NCBI GenBank assembly: GCA_035578175.1
Contig: JAQMRL010000006.1
Span: 57,329,001-57,393,000, forward strand
Origin: Catonia carolina
Lineage: Eukaryota > Arthropoda > Insecta > Hemiptera > Achilidae
Direction: 5' to 3'
DNA: 64,000 nt
The notes under the pieces were generated by a model. The model searched no databases, was not told the DNA's origin, and saw only the letters and a program-made list of their open reading frames with translations. A program made the translations under genes and the position numbers. Below are positions 1 to 8,664 of the stretch, in pieces (within the stretch, counting starts at the first letter, position 1; every line of letters starts with the position of its first letter).

Positions 1-500
1 TAAATAAAAGTAGTTTATTACCCGTACTTTTTCATTTGCTGTATTTCCTATACAAATCTCCTATACAAATTTTGTATAGGAGATTGGAAAGGATACACGA
101 GCAAAAACTCGACCCGACTAAATCTTTCGTTCTTCGTACGTTTAAGATAAAAGTAGGCCTATTCTAAAAGTCATCTTATCATAAGAGACGTTTTTTATAT
201 TGTATTGCATTTTTTGAAGTTACATTATAAAAACCAAGGAGACCTATTAGCGATAAACATATTACAGTGTGCGAGTACTGCTTGTAAAGTACTGATTGAT
301 TGAAATATTATAGTCGTCTGATTTTCCTCGTTTGATAAAATATAAATGAATAGAATAATTTAGACCTAAATTTAAAAAAAATTAATGTAACAGTTTCGTG
401 GCATTGAAACTTGAGGGCTAATGAGAGTTGCTCTCCTCAAAAATGGTAAAGTTATTTAACATTCCTGTAAGCTGCTGATAAAATTTTATTTACTGATTGT
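1..500. other. AT-rich flank, no gene seen
   Basis: No coding region or recognisable repeat was found. Positions 55-85 form a near-perfect palindrome with 15-bp arms around AATCTCCTATACAAA. The segment ends at the TSD of the LINE that follows. Confidence 0.5.
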
Positions 501-510
501 GCAGAGGTAC
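501..510. repeat. LINE target-site duplication, left copy
   Basis: GCAGAGGTAC is repeated exactly at 8392-8401 on the other side of the LINE. This is direct evidence that the LINE integrated as one unit with an intact 5' end. Confidence 0.9.
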
Positions 511-519
511 TTCTTCTTC
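511..519 (-). repeat. (GAA)n 3' tail of the LINE
   Basis: On the minus strand the TAA stop (520-522) is followed at once by GAA repeats, and then the TSD begins. RTE-type LINEs end in short simple repeats instead of poly(A). Other LINE scraps in the window (ends near 14616, 42868, 47452 and 55920) carry the same kind of tail. Confidence 0.8.
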
Positions 520-2388
520 TTAAGATGCCCCATCCCCAAGGACATTGGCGATCATCATGGCCCACTTCACTCTATCTGCTGCTGTCCTGAAAAGCTCTAT
601 TGATGTTTTTCCACGCCATTGTCGTAAATTTTTCAACCAGGATGTGCGTCGTCTTCCCGATCCCCTTTTGCCCTCCACCTTTCCTTGTATGACCAGCCGC
701 ATCAATTCATACTTTTCGTTCCTTAGAATGTGACCGAAATATCCCATTTTCCTTTTCTTTATAGTGTTGAGCAGTTCCTTATCCTTCTTCATTCTTCTTA
801 GCACTTCCATATTTGTTATGTGCTCTGTCCAGGATATTCTCCACATTCTTCGGTAACACCACATTTCAAAGCTACTGAGTCTTTTCTCCATCGTCTCTGT
901 GATTATCCAGGCTTCAACTCCATACAATAGGACAGAAAATACATAGCATCTCAGTACTCTTGTTCTAATATCTATGCTCAGTTTTCCGTTACATAGTATT
1001 GCCTTCATCTTATTGAAAGTATTTCTGGCTATCTCAATGCGTCGTTTTATTTCCCTACTACGATCCCATTCTTCATTTAGTTCACAACCCAGGTACTGAT
1101 AGCTATGTACTCTGCCCTTGACATAAACTCTAATCTCGTCAATCTTGTTCTTGACCACCATGATCTTTGTTTTCTTTGTATTCAGTGCCATTCCATACCC
1201 CTCGCAGTATTGGACAATACGATCAACCAAGATCTGTAGCCCTTCTCTGCTGTCTGCAAAGAGAATTGTATCATCTGCATATCTAAGGTTATTCAGGAGT
1301 CTTCCATTAATAAATATGCCTTCATTTACTTCCTCCAATGCCTCTCCAAACAATTCTTCTGAATAGACATTAAAAAGTAAAGGGGAAAGTACGCATCCCT
1401 GTCTTACTCCCCGATTTATAGGTATCTCCTTAGATTTCTGCTGATCCACTCTTATTATGGCTCTCTGGTATCGGTATAGGCTGACAATGATTCTCACGTC
1501 TTCGTCATCAAGTTCGGAGGTTTCTAATATTTTTGCCATCTTTTGGTGTTGTACTTTGTCAAAAGCCTTTTCAAAGTCAACTAGGCATATGAAAACATCA
1601 CAATTAACATCTCGACATCTTTCTATCAGTGTTTGTACAGTGAATAATGTTTCTCTGGTACCAAATCCTTTTCTGAATCCTAATTGGTTTTCTGTTATTC
1701 TATCATTCAGCTTTTTATAGATGCGTTCATGTATCACTCGTATGAAGACTTTTAGAATATGGTTCATCAAGCTGATTGTCCTATATTCTTCACATTTCAG
1801 TGCATTTGGTTTCTTGGGTATGGGAATGAATACTGATAATAGCCATTCTTTTGGAAACTCTCCAGTATAATAAATTTCATTAAACATCTCTATTATTGTG
1901 GCCCTATGAGTCTCTGTTAATACTTTCAAGATTTCTATAGGTATTCCATCTGGTCCCATGGCCTTCTCATTTCTTACATGCTTTAGCGCTTTCTCAACTT
2001 CATCTTTGGTGATTGGAGGTACCTTTCTTCCTTTTGGTTCTATGCTCTTTATTCTTTCACTGTCCTTGAATAGTCCTTCTATGTATATTTCCCATCTGTC
2101 AATTTTCTCTTTACAGTCTGTCAGTATGTTATTGTTGTTATCCATTATATTTCCAATGCCCTTTGTCCTGTATATGCCAGCCGTCTCTTTGATTTTACGG
2201 TGCATGTTGAAACTATCATGTTGTTTATCTAGCTTTTCTATTTCTGAACACTTCTCTGATAGCCATAGTTCTTTGGCTTCTTTAATTTTCTCCTTGATTA
2301 CTTTATTAACTTTACTGTACTGTTGTTCATTTTTATTATTGTATGCCCTTCTTTCTGACATCAATCTCTTATCTCTTGTGTCATCCAT
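520..2388 (-). pseudogene. RTE-like LINE reverse transcriptase, C-terminal 622 residues of the element ORF
   Basis: This open stretch of 622 residues holds the reverse transcriptase that would copy the LINE RNA at the nicked target site. Motifs in order: GPDGIP near residue 145, FIPIPKK near 187, the first catalytic block LVDFEKAFD near 269-277, GVRQGCVLSPLLFN near 327-340, and the catalytic YADD at 370-373. The C-terminal region has YFGHILRNE and a basic GKRGSGRRR stretch, as in RTE/BovB-like proteins. All key reverse transcriptase residues are present. It is not an independent gene: the endonuclease frame runs across the junction (after removing the Gypsy insertion) to a TGA near 2365, and a one-base frame change at about 2355-2370 puts this part in another frame. 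The ATG at 2388 is therefore not the native start. Confidence 0.9.
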
Positions 2389-2524
2389 TGTTTATCCTTA
2401 ACAGGTATGTCCTCTTGGAGTTCCTGCTCTGTGATGTTTCTCAAAATCTTCTCTACCTTCCTCCATTTATCTGCTGTGGTCAGCTGCCCCTGCCTTTCCA
2501 CCTCCTGAATTTCTCGGTTCACCC
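2389..2524 (-). pseudogene. LINE linker between endonuclease and reverse transcriptase
   Basis: On the minus strand this stretch continues the endonuclease frame in an acidic and basic, probably helical linker, until a TGA shortly inside the reverse transcriptase ORF. The base preceding the Gypsy LTR restores continuity with the endonuclease at 6838 once the insertion and one TSD copy are ignored. This shows that the LTR element hit the middle of the LINE ORF. Confidence 0.75.
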
Positions 2525-3008
2525 TGTAATAAAATACACAATTTATAAATCTTCAATCAAAATGATTATTATTTTATTTTATCATACATACTCTTTTAGA
2601 TCTCAAACCCAACTCCTCAATTTTACAATAATTTCTTCTCCTTTCTTCTTCTTAGTTGCCTAGCAGCGAGATTTTGTTTGTATTAAATTTTTTTATTAAT
2701 GTTAAATAATTTTGAATATTTAATTTAAATCAGCTGGATTTATTTATATTCAAACTTAATAAACCAAAATAAACAGAGCCAGCTGTCATTGATTTATTTG
2801 TATCTTTACAAATTAGTTTTTTTTATTTCCTTTAACCAAAAATTATAATTTAAATTTTGAATTTGTTTTATAAATTTGAATGTCATAAAATGTAGCCAAA
2901 ATGTTTTAAATATGTCCTGCTAAGCAACTTTACAATATTTATTAACTACACAAACAAAAACATTAATAACAGAACACAACCATAATGTACATAGATTGCT
3001 ATGCTACA
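2525..3008 (-). repeat. 3' LTR of the 2525-6837 Gypsy element
   Basis: A 484-bp repeat of TG...CA form, identical by eye to 6354-6837. TSD ACCC lies immediately outside at 2521-2524. Confidence 0.95.
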
Positions 3009-3023
3009 TTTTCCCCTTCTTCC
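3009..3023 (-). other. Polypurine tract of the Gypsy element
   Basis: On the minus strand GGAAGAAGGGGAAAA abuts the 3' LTR. This is the expected plus-strand primer for reverse transcription. Confidence 0.8.
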
Positions 3024-3066
3024 GGATAAAATAAAATTTAATCTTTTAAATTTTATTTTGGATATT

Positions 3067-3924
3067 TTAAAGTTCAAAAACCTTTGTTAAGTGTTCAATA
3101 TGTTGATTGAAAGTTAGTGATGTACACAAGAAATCATCAACAAATATCAACATGAATTTATGAATCTCATCTTCAAATACACAATTTAAACCTCTGATTA
3201 ATGCTGCTAAACTGATTTTTAACCCAAACGGTACAACATTATAACAAAACTGCCTTGTTCTATGAATGAAACTTGTGTATTTTTGACTGTCTCTATGTAA
3301 CCTAATCTGCCAAAATGATTTAACTAAATCTATACATGATAATATCCTACAATCCCTACATCTTAATAACAATTGAAACATTGGTTCCATAGCTAAATTA
3401 TCTGATTGTAATTGTTCATTTAGAAATCTTCCATCAATACATAATCTGATCTTATTGTTCTTTTTTTTCACTACAACTAATGGATTAATATACTCAGATT
3501 GACATTCCCTAATAATACCTAACTTTAACATTTCCTTAATCTCTTCATCTACCTTTTCCATAAATTTCTCTGGTATAGGATAATTCCTTTTAACTATTGC
3601 ATTTTTATCTTTCAAAATTAATTTGTATTCATACTTGTTACATAAACCTGGATTTTCACTGAATATACTATGATATTGATTAAATAAATTAAACAAAACA
3701 CTTCTTTCATGATCATTAATATTCTTAATATTATTAATTTTCTGCCTTAATTTAACCAAGTTATTAGAAATACTATTGCTTATTTTGGTAACACACACCT
3801 CTGAATATGGTTTCTGAATACCATCTGTTAAATTTTCAATTTCATTCCCGATTTTACTTCTACTAAAAATTATTATAGAGATCTGTAAATTCATTTTGCT
3901 TTCTACTTTCAAAATCATCATCAC
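3067..3924 (-). pseudogene. Gypsy reverse transcriptase, truncated after the FVDD box
   Basis: The 285-residue open frame contains the N-terminal and palm parts of a Ty3/Gypsy reverse transcriptase: IRLCIDGRFLN near residues 159-169, CIDLVKSFWQI near 197-207, VPFGL at 231-235 and the catalytic FVDD at 261-264 (YVDD/YMDD in relatives). The frame ends at 285, about 20 residues past the active site, so the thumb, connection, RNase H and integrase are absent. The first roughly 20 residues overlap the protease frame in a different phase. The native protein therefore did not start here, and a one- or two-base indel near 3860-3870 separates the two. The reverse transcriptase core looks undamaged, but a protein without RNase H cannot complete reverse transcription alone. 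Confidence 0.88.
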
Positions 3925-4582
3925 AAATAATATTACAATTTAATAATTGTTGTTTTGATTTCTTAACATCAAAGTTAACCTCAAAATTTGTTCTATCTTG
4001 AACACTAGAAAATTTAACATACTTTTCAACATTATCTTTGTAAAACTTAAACCTACACATTTCAAAATCAATAGAACATTTATATTTATTAAAAAAATTA
4101 GCTCCTAGAATCATTGATACAACTAAATTTGGTATGACAATGAAATTTTCAGTAAACTTAAGCTCTTGTATATAGAATGACAATAATATTTGTTTGTTTA
4201 CCTTGTTAATTATTTTATTATCAGCTAGTTTAATTTGAATGTTGCTTACAGGTAAAATACTAATTTGTTTTTTATAAGCCTTGGTATTAATTTGGTTGAA
4301 CATACAATTAGAAATACAACATAATTCAGCTCCTGAATCTAACAAAACTTTGTATTCATTACTGTTAATGTTAACAACAATTTCTGGACACATATCATTA
4401 TTATTAGTCATTGAAAATAAATTTACAGATATTGGTAACTCGTTAAATAACTGTCCTACCTCTGTTTTTGATTTCAAACGATTATAATTATTGTTATAAG
4501 CAGGTTTTAATGTGTTAACCGGCCTAAGCAATTGCATATCTTCTGCTACAATGATATCCTGCTTAAAATTCTTAGACCTCAA
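3863..4582 (-). pseudogene. Gypsy aspartic protease region
   Basis: This frame of about 239 residues carries the retroviral-type aspartic protease signature LLDSGAELCCIS (DSG at residues 82-84) and the downstream I-L-G-A-N-F block of the second hydrophobic strand. Such a protease cleaves Gag-Pol in the particle. The frame lies -1 relative to Gag and overlaps the Gag stop. Its first codon as listed is TTG, not ATG, so it is probably reached by ribosomal frameshifting at 4585-4591. It ends at a TAG near 3863, where the reverse transcriptase frame takes over in another phase, which is most simply an inactivating indel. Confidence 0.85.
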
Positions 4583-5229
4583 ACATTTTTTTGATCTGGA
4601 TTAGCTCCTTCATCATCACTTAGCTCACATTTTTGAATAATGTTCACTTTTGGATCTAAGTCTCTTCTGTTTCTAAAATTTTGATCTCTATTCTGGTTAT
4701 CAACTCTATGCATGTTTGACCTATCATTTGTTCTTTCATTATACCTATTAAATGGTCTATTAAATCTTCTGTCTATAAACTTGTTAGCTTGATTATTATT
4801 TTTAAATCTATCATTCCTATTCTCATACTGTCTATTATTATTATATTGACTAAACCTATTCATGTTATTATTTCTGTTATAGTATGGTAAATTTTTATTA
4901 TTACCATTATCTAATCTATCTGTGTTCTCACATTCCTGAGATTTCTTGAAACTATCGTTCCTATAACTACCATTATTATCATTATTCTTAAATCTAAACA
5001 TATTCTCTTTATTATAACTTATCTGGTTGTTATGACTTGTACTCCTGAAGTCATCAAATTGCTGTAGAATTAATAACATACTGCTGTACGTATCAATTCT
5101 TTGTACCAAAACCGCTGCATGAATTTTATCATTGAAATGTTTAGATAATACAACAATTCTCTCACTCTCACTCAAATTATCTAGTGTGTACTTAGCTAAG
5201 TTATATTTGTTCTGAAAGTACTGCACCAT
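4579..5229 (-). pseudogene. Gypsy Gag, C-terminal part, Asn/Arg-rich
   Basis: These 216 residues are in the same frame as 5272-6225 and are separated from it by a single in-frame TGA and 14 open codons. The N-terminal part is a helical Gag-like segment. The remainder is strongly enriched in Asn, Arg, Tyr and Phe (for example YNRNNNMNRFSQYNNNRQ). It is a likely nucleic-acid-binding tail replacing a zinc knuckle, since no CCHC motif is present. It ends at a TGA that overlaps the protease frame. Confidence 0.8.
4585..4591 (-). promoter_or_regulatory. Candidate -1 ribosomal frameshift heptamer A-AAA-AAT
   Basis: On the minus strand the Gag frame reads CAA AAA AAT GTT TGA. The heptamer A AAA AAT fits the X-XXY-YYZ rule in exactly the right phase. 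A -1 slip here enters the open protease frame and bypasses the TGA at 4579-4581. Confidence 0.65.
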
Positions 5230-5271
5230 ATTTAATTTTCCATTCGGATTATACTGTCCTGTTTGTAAATC

Positions 5272-6225
5272 TCACCTAATCCTACGTTTCACAAATTCAT
5301 TCCAGAAAACAGTCTTAAACTCTGCTTCAAACATGTCCCATGATTCTAAATCTTCAAATACAGTTCGATACCATGTTTGTACATGTCCTATGAAACACAT
5401 ACTAAGTATATTTTTAATTGTCCTCCAAGATCCTGTTTTATAATATTGTTCACCATACAAATTTAGATATCCCTTTATTTTATCAAGTTCCATTAATGGA
5501 TTGTTTGAGTTTCCATTAAATTTTGGAATTTCTTGCTTTCTAAACATATTGCTAAATTGGTTCACATCACTATTTTGTCCAATAACTTTATCATTAACAC
5601 TATTATGTACTGTTCTTTTTAACTGATCTACTTCTTTGTTTAAGGTTCTGTTTAGGTTACTAACCTTCCTCTCTATATCGTCCTTAAAATCAATCATTCG
5701 ACTTTCATGTTTGCAATCGAGTAACTCTAATTTATTCTCGATATTCCCTATCTGTTCATTAATATTTGTTTTAATATGACCAAACTGATCTTCTATTCTA
5801 TCGTCTATGCTTCTATTCATATTTTCCAATTGTTCATCTAAACTACACTTAAATTCTAACCTCATACTATCTAGTTTAACGTTCTGCAATTCAATATTCT
5901 CCTTAACCTGCTCTTTAAATTCTTCTATCTGTTTATTCTGATCTATTATCCTCTGTTCCTGACTATCCATTTTAGCCACTAAATTCATTTCCATATTCCT
6001 AATTTGTTTAGTTTGTTCATCCATATTTTGCTTTTGTTCGTCTATATCAACTTTTAATCCTCTTATTTCCTGTTTTTGTTCATTCATTTTTAAACTTAAA
6101 TCACTAACCATTTCCAATAACTTCTCCATGTCAGTCTTCTCTTTAGGCTTAATAACCTTTTCTACCTCACTATCAGGTTCGCCTTCTGATTTACTTTTTT
6201 TATTCCTTAACTCATAGGTCGCCAT
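5272..6225 (-). pseudogene. Gypsy Gag, N-terminal part, coiled coil
   Basis: These 317 residues start at an ATG about 105 bp inside the primer-binding site. A charged N terminus is followed by about 190 residues of repeating MDEQ/QIEEFKEQ-type heptads, a long predicted coiled coil for particle assembly, and then a capsid-like stretch (IPKFNGNSNNPLMELDKIKGYL). It terminates at TGA 5272-5274 after KRRIR. The same frame continues open downstream. The break looks like one nonsense change, consistent with loss of a CGA arginine codon through CpG decay. Confidence 0.82.
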
Positions 6226-6331
6226 TTTGATCTCTTTTAAAATATGTTATTTAATTCCGCGATATTAATAAAAAAAAAACACTTTGATACGGTCCTAACA
6301 ATACTAGTCGTTCACTTTGACCTGATTGTCA

Positions 6332-6349
6332 GCCCCACGTTGGGCGCCA
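6332..6349 (-). other. Primer-binding site, tRNA-Lys(CTT)
   Basis: The minus strand reads TGGCGCCCAACGTGGGGC, four bases inside the 5' LTR. It is complementary to the 3' end of tRNA-Lys(CTT) including CCA, so the primer assignment is firm. Confidence 0.9.
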
Positions 6350-6353
6350 AAAA

Positions 6354-6837
6354 TGTAATAAAATACACAATTTATAAATCTTCAATCAAAATGATTATTA
6401 TTTTATTTTATCATACATACTCTTTTAGATCTCAAACCCAACTCCTCAATTTTACAATAATTTCTTCTCCTTTCTTCTTCTTAGTTGCCTAGCAGCGAGA
6501 TTTTGTTTGTATTAAATTTTTTTATTAATGTTAAATAATTTTGAATATTTAATTTAAATCAGCTGGATTTATTTATATTCAAACTTAATAAACCAAAATA
6601 AACAGAGCCAGCTGTCATTGATTTATTTGTATCTTTACAAATTAGTTTTTTTTATTTCCTTTAACCAAAAATTATAATTTAAATTTTGAATTTGTTTTAT
6701 AAATTTGAATGTCATAAAATGTAGCCAAAATGTTTTAAATATGTCCTGCTAAGCAACTTTACAATATTTATTAACTACACAAACAAAAACATTAATAACA
6801 GAACACAACCATAATGTACATAGATTGCTATGCTACA
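6354..6837 (-). repeat. 5' LTR of the Gypsy element
   Basis: A 484-bp LTR identical by eye to 2525-3008. TSD ACCC follows at 6838-6841. Confidence 0.95.
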
Positions 6838-7934
6838 ACCCGGTCTTTGACCTGTTGGCACGTATTAGATTCTTTCAGTTTTCTCAAATTGATTCTCGGT
6901 ATTTTGGTGGTTGCCTTCAACTTTTTTAGCTTAAGTTTGATGTCTGCTAAGACCGGATTGTGGTCACTTGATATATCTGCCCCTGGATAAGCTTTAGCTG
7001 ATATTATGGCATTTCGGAATCTCTGATTTATTATAATATAATCAATTTGGTTTCTTCTTATATTTTCAACACCATCTCCAGGTGCTTTCCATGTATATAA
7101 TCTTCGGCTTGGTAGTTTGTACCATGTGTTCTTGATAATAAGCTCCTTATCTTTGCAAAACTGAACCAGTCTTTCACCCCTCTCATTACGCCTTCCCAAT
7201 CCATACTCTCCCACCACTTCTCCATCCCTTCCCTTTCCTACTCTTGAGTTGAAATCGCCTAAAATCAAGTTTACTTCTCCTTTTTTGGTTTCATTGAGTG
7301 TTTTCTCCAAGTCATTGTAGAAGCTGTTTATTTGTTCGTCTGTGCTATCACATGTTGGTGCATACACTACTATGATATTTATATTGCATGGCGCAGCGTT
7401 TAATTTCAATAGTGCCAATCTATCTGTTATTGGTATAAACCCTTTGACTGACTTTTCCGTTTCTTTGTTGATCACTATTGCTACTCCATTGCGGTTTTGC
7501 GTGCTTTCGTCTCCTGAATAGTAAAAAATGTAATTGTCTATTACACTTCTGCCGCTGTTAGGCCATCTAACTTCACTACATCCAAGGATATCGATCTTCA
7601 AGCGTCACATTTCTTGAGTTAGATTATAAGCTTTTCCTTTCTGATATAGACTTCTTACGTTCCAGGTGCCTATTCTTTTCTGTGAGTTCAGTTGAAAGGC
7701 TGGTCTTGCAGGTGTTTTTCTTAATATATCACAGGGATTTCGCACGCTGGCGACCTGAGAGGCCCTGCAATCTTTTTCTCTTCCTCTCCTGCCGGATCTC
7801 GGCTTCCGAATTCCGTGATCAGTAATGTTTATCATCTTTGTTGCCGTTGCCATGATGATTATACTAGGGATATCTCTGAGATCTTTACTACAGTGTTTTC
7901 CCGTTGCCTTCTGTAGTCCAACACCGTTGACCAT
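6838..7934 (-). pseudogene. LINE apurinic-type endonuclease (N-terminal half of the RTE ORF)
   Basis: This is the endonuclease that nicks the target DNA for target-primed reverse transcription. From the ATG at 7934 the frame gives a basic stretch, then GTWNVRSLYQKGK (first EN block), then an in-frame TGA at 7605-7607. It continues in the same frame with DILGCSEVRW (catalytic Glu), VVYAPTCDS, NLILGDFNSRVG (catalytic Asp and Asn), RRNQIDYI and SSDHNPVLAD (catalytic Asp-His). All expected exonuclease-endonuclease-phosphatase motifs are present in order. Insect copies of this family are often mislabelled craniofacial development protein 2-like. The TGA sits before CGC and is plausibly a decayed CGA. 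The frame is cut at 6838 by the Gypsy element. Confidence 0.9.
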
Positions 7935-8206
7935 ACGAACAGTTCCTCTGCCTTCAGGACCGATTTATCAATCCTAGGACAATAGAGTGCCCTATCACTT
8001 ACTAGCTCCTCCACCCGAAGCTGTTGGCCAGTCAGTGGGAGATTGCTTATACCGGCAATCGCTCGGTGTGGTGACTTTATACTAACCCTAAAATCTGGGC
8101 TGCCACTTCCGCCATTCAAGCCGTTTCTGGAGACACTCTCCTTCGCCATGTCTGCCGTTGTGGTCTTCACCCGTATCCCTGGGCAGGGATCCATGTTATA
8201 CTCCAC
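7859..8206 (-). CDS. Short upstream ORF in the LINE leader
   Basis: A 115-residue ORF overlaps the start of the endonuclease ORF in another frame. I recognise no domain. It includes a basic, Gly/Ser-containing middle and ends in the region encoding the beginning of the main ORF. Some RTE elements have a small first ORF, but the overlap could be accidental. Function unknown. Confidence 0.3.
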   Translation of the reverse strand: MEYNMDPCPGIRVKTTTADMAKESVSRNGLNGGSGSPDFRVSIKSPHRAIAGISNLPLTGQQLRVEELVSDRALYCPRIDKSVLKAEELFVWSTVLDYRRQRENTVVKISEISLV

Positions 8207-8391
8207 AGAACTAGGTCCCTACCTGAACTTGGCCACCTACTCACTCCGGCCTACTTGAGTGAGAGGTGCCCACCCCCGCGACTTGGACGCGCCAGGTAAG
8301 AATTCCTCATGTGGGTATCAGAGAAGGGAGCTCTGATTCCCCATGAGGCGGGTTAATGAGCATGTTAGGTCCATGCCCAAAGGCACCCAAA
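8207..8391 (-). other. LINE 5' leader with strong secondary structure
   Basis: The first bases are TTT followed by GGGTGCC (8388-8382). GGGCACC occurs 110-120 bases later (8271-8265) and can pair with GGTGCC. It is followed directly by a stable hairpin with GAGTGAG-type arms (8240-8263). A second hairpin, ATCAGAG/CTCTGAT, lies between. The arrangement invites comparison with the HDV-like self-cleaving ribozymes known at the 5' ends of R2 and RTE elements. I could not assign all helices or the catalytic C. Confidence 0.35.
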
Positions 8392-8468
8392 GCAGAGGTA
8401 CACAGATGTCTATTTATTCAAATAATGTAAACAAAAAAAAAAATATTTAATTTTTTACATTTAAGCTT

Positions 8469-8652
8469 TTTTTAAATTTATTTATTTAACGTCGCATCAA
8501 GTACAACGGTCATTAGCGACGACGTTGGGATGTAACTATTGTACAATGGAGGATGAAATAATTTTTTGTAACGTATGAAAATATGGCGTGCCTGAGTAGG
8601 ATTCGAACCCAGGACCGCATGATGAGAGGCGAGCACGTTATTGGCGCAGTTG
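8469..8652 (-). mobile_element. tRNA-derived SINE, head type B
   Basis: A 184-bp SINE with a 12-bp TSD, ACATTTAAGCTT, at 8457-8468 and 8653-8664. On the minus strand the 5' head contains a tRNA B box (GGGTTCGAATCC) and the sequence CTCGCCTCTCATCATGCGG. The 3' body ends in GATGCGACGTTAAATAAAT. It was inserted just outside the 5' end of the LINE. Confidence 0.88.
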
Positions 8653-8664
8653 ACATTTAAGCTT

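Larger units (their letters stand above)
2525..6837 (-). mobile_element. Defective Ty3/Gypsy LTR retrotransposon lacking RNase H and integrase
   Basis: The element is 4313 bp long and inserted in the LINE ORF, with TSD ACCC at 2521-2524 and 6838-6841. LTRs start TG and end CA, are 484 bp each, and read as identical. Reading 5' to 3' (6837 to 2525): 5' LTR, primer site for tRNA-Lys(CTT), Gag in two pieces broken by a single TGA, a -1 frameshift signal, protease, reverse transcriptase, polypurine tract, 3' LTR. The reverse transcriptase stops shortly after its FVDD box and the polypurine tract follows within about 45 bp. RNase H and integrase are therefore deleted. A frame change also separates protease from reverse transcriptase. 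The copy must have been moved by proteins of a relative. Confidence 0.93.
511..8391 (-). mobile_element. Full-length RTE-like non-LTR retrotransposon (LINE), interrupted by a Gypsy element
   Basis: The LINE reads 5' to 3' from 8391 down to 511. It is bounded by a perfect 10-bp TSD, GCAGAGGTAC, at 501-510 and 8392-8401, which fixes both ends. Removing the 4313-bp Gypsy insertion and its duplicated 4 bp leaves about 3.56 kb, a normal size for the RTE clade. The order is 5' leader, a short upstream ORF, apurinic-type endonuclease, reverse transcriptase, then a trinucleotide (GAA)n tail directly after the stop codon, with almost no 3' UTR. The lack of an RNase H domain, the short 3' end and the simple-repeat tail are typical of RTE/BovB-like elements. 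The copy is dead: it has an in-frame TGA in the endonuclease, a one-base frame change before the reverse transcriptase, and the LTR insertion. The exact clade needs a phylogeny. Confidence 0.9.

Noticed and set aside
545..2663. Plus-strand ORFs opposite the LINE reverse transcriptase
   Set aside because: They are antisense shadows of the LINE ORF and LTR; the minus-strand frame carries the recognisable motifs.
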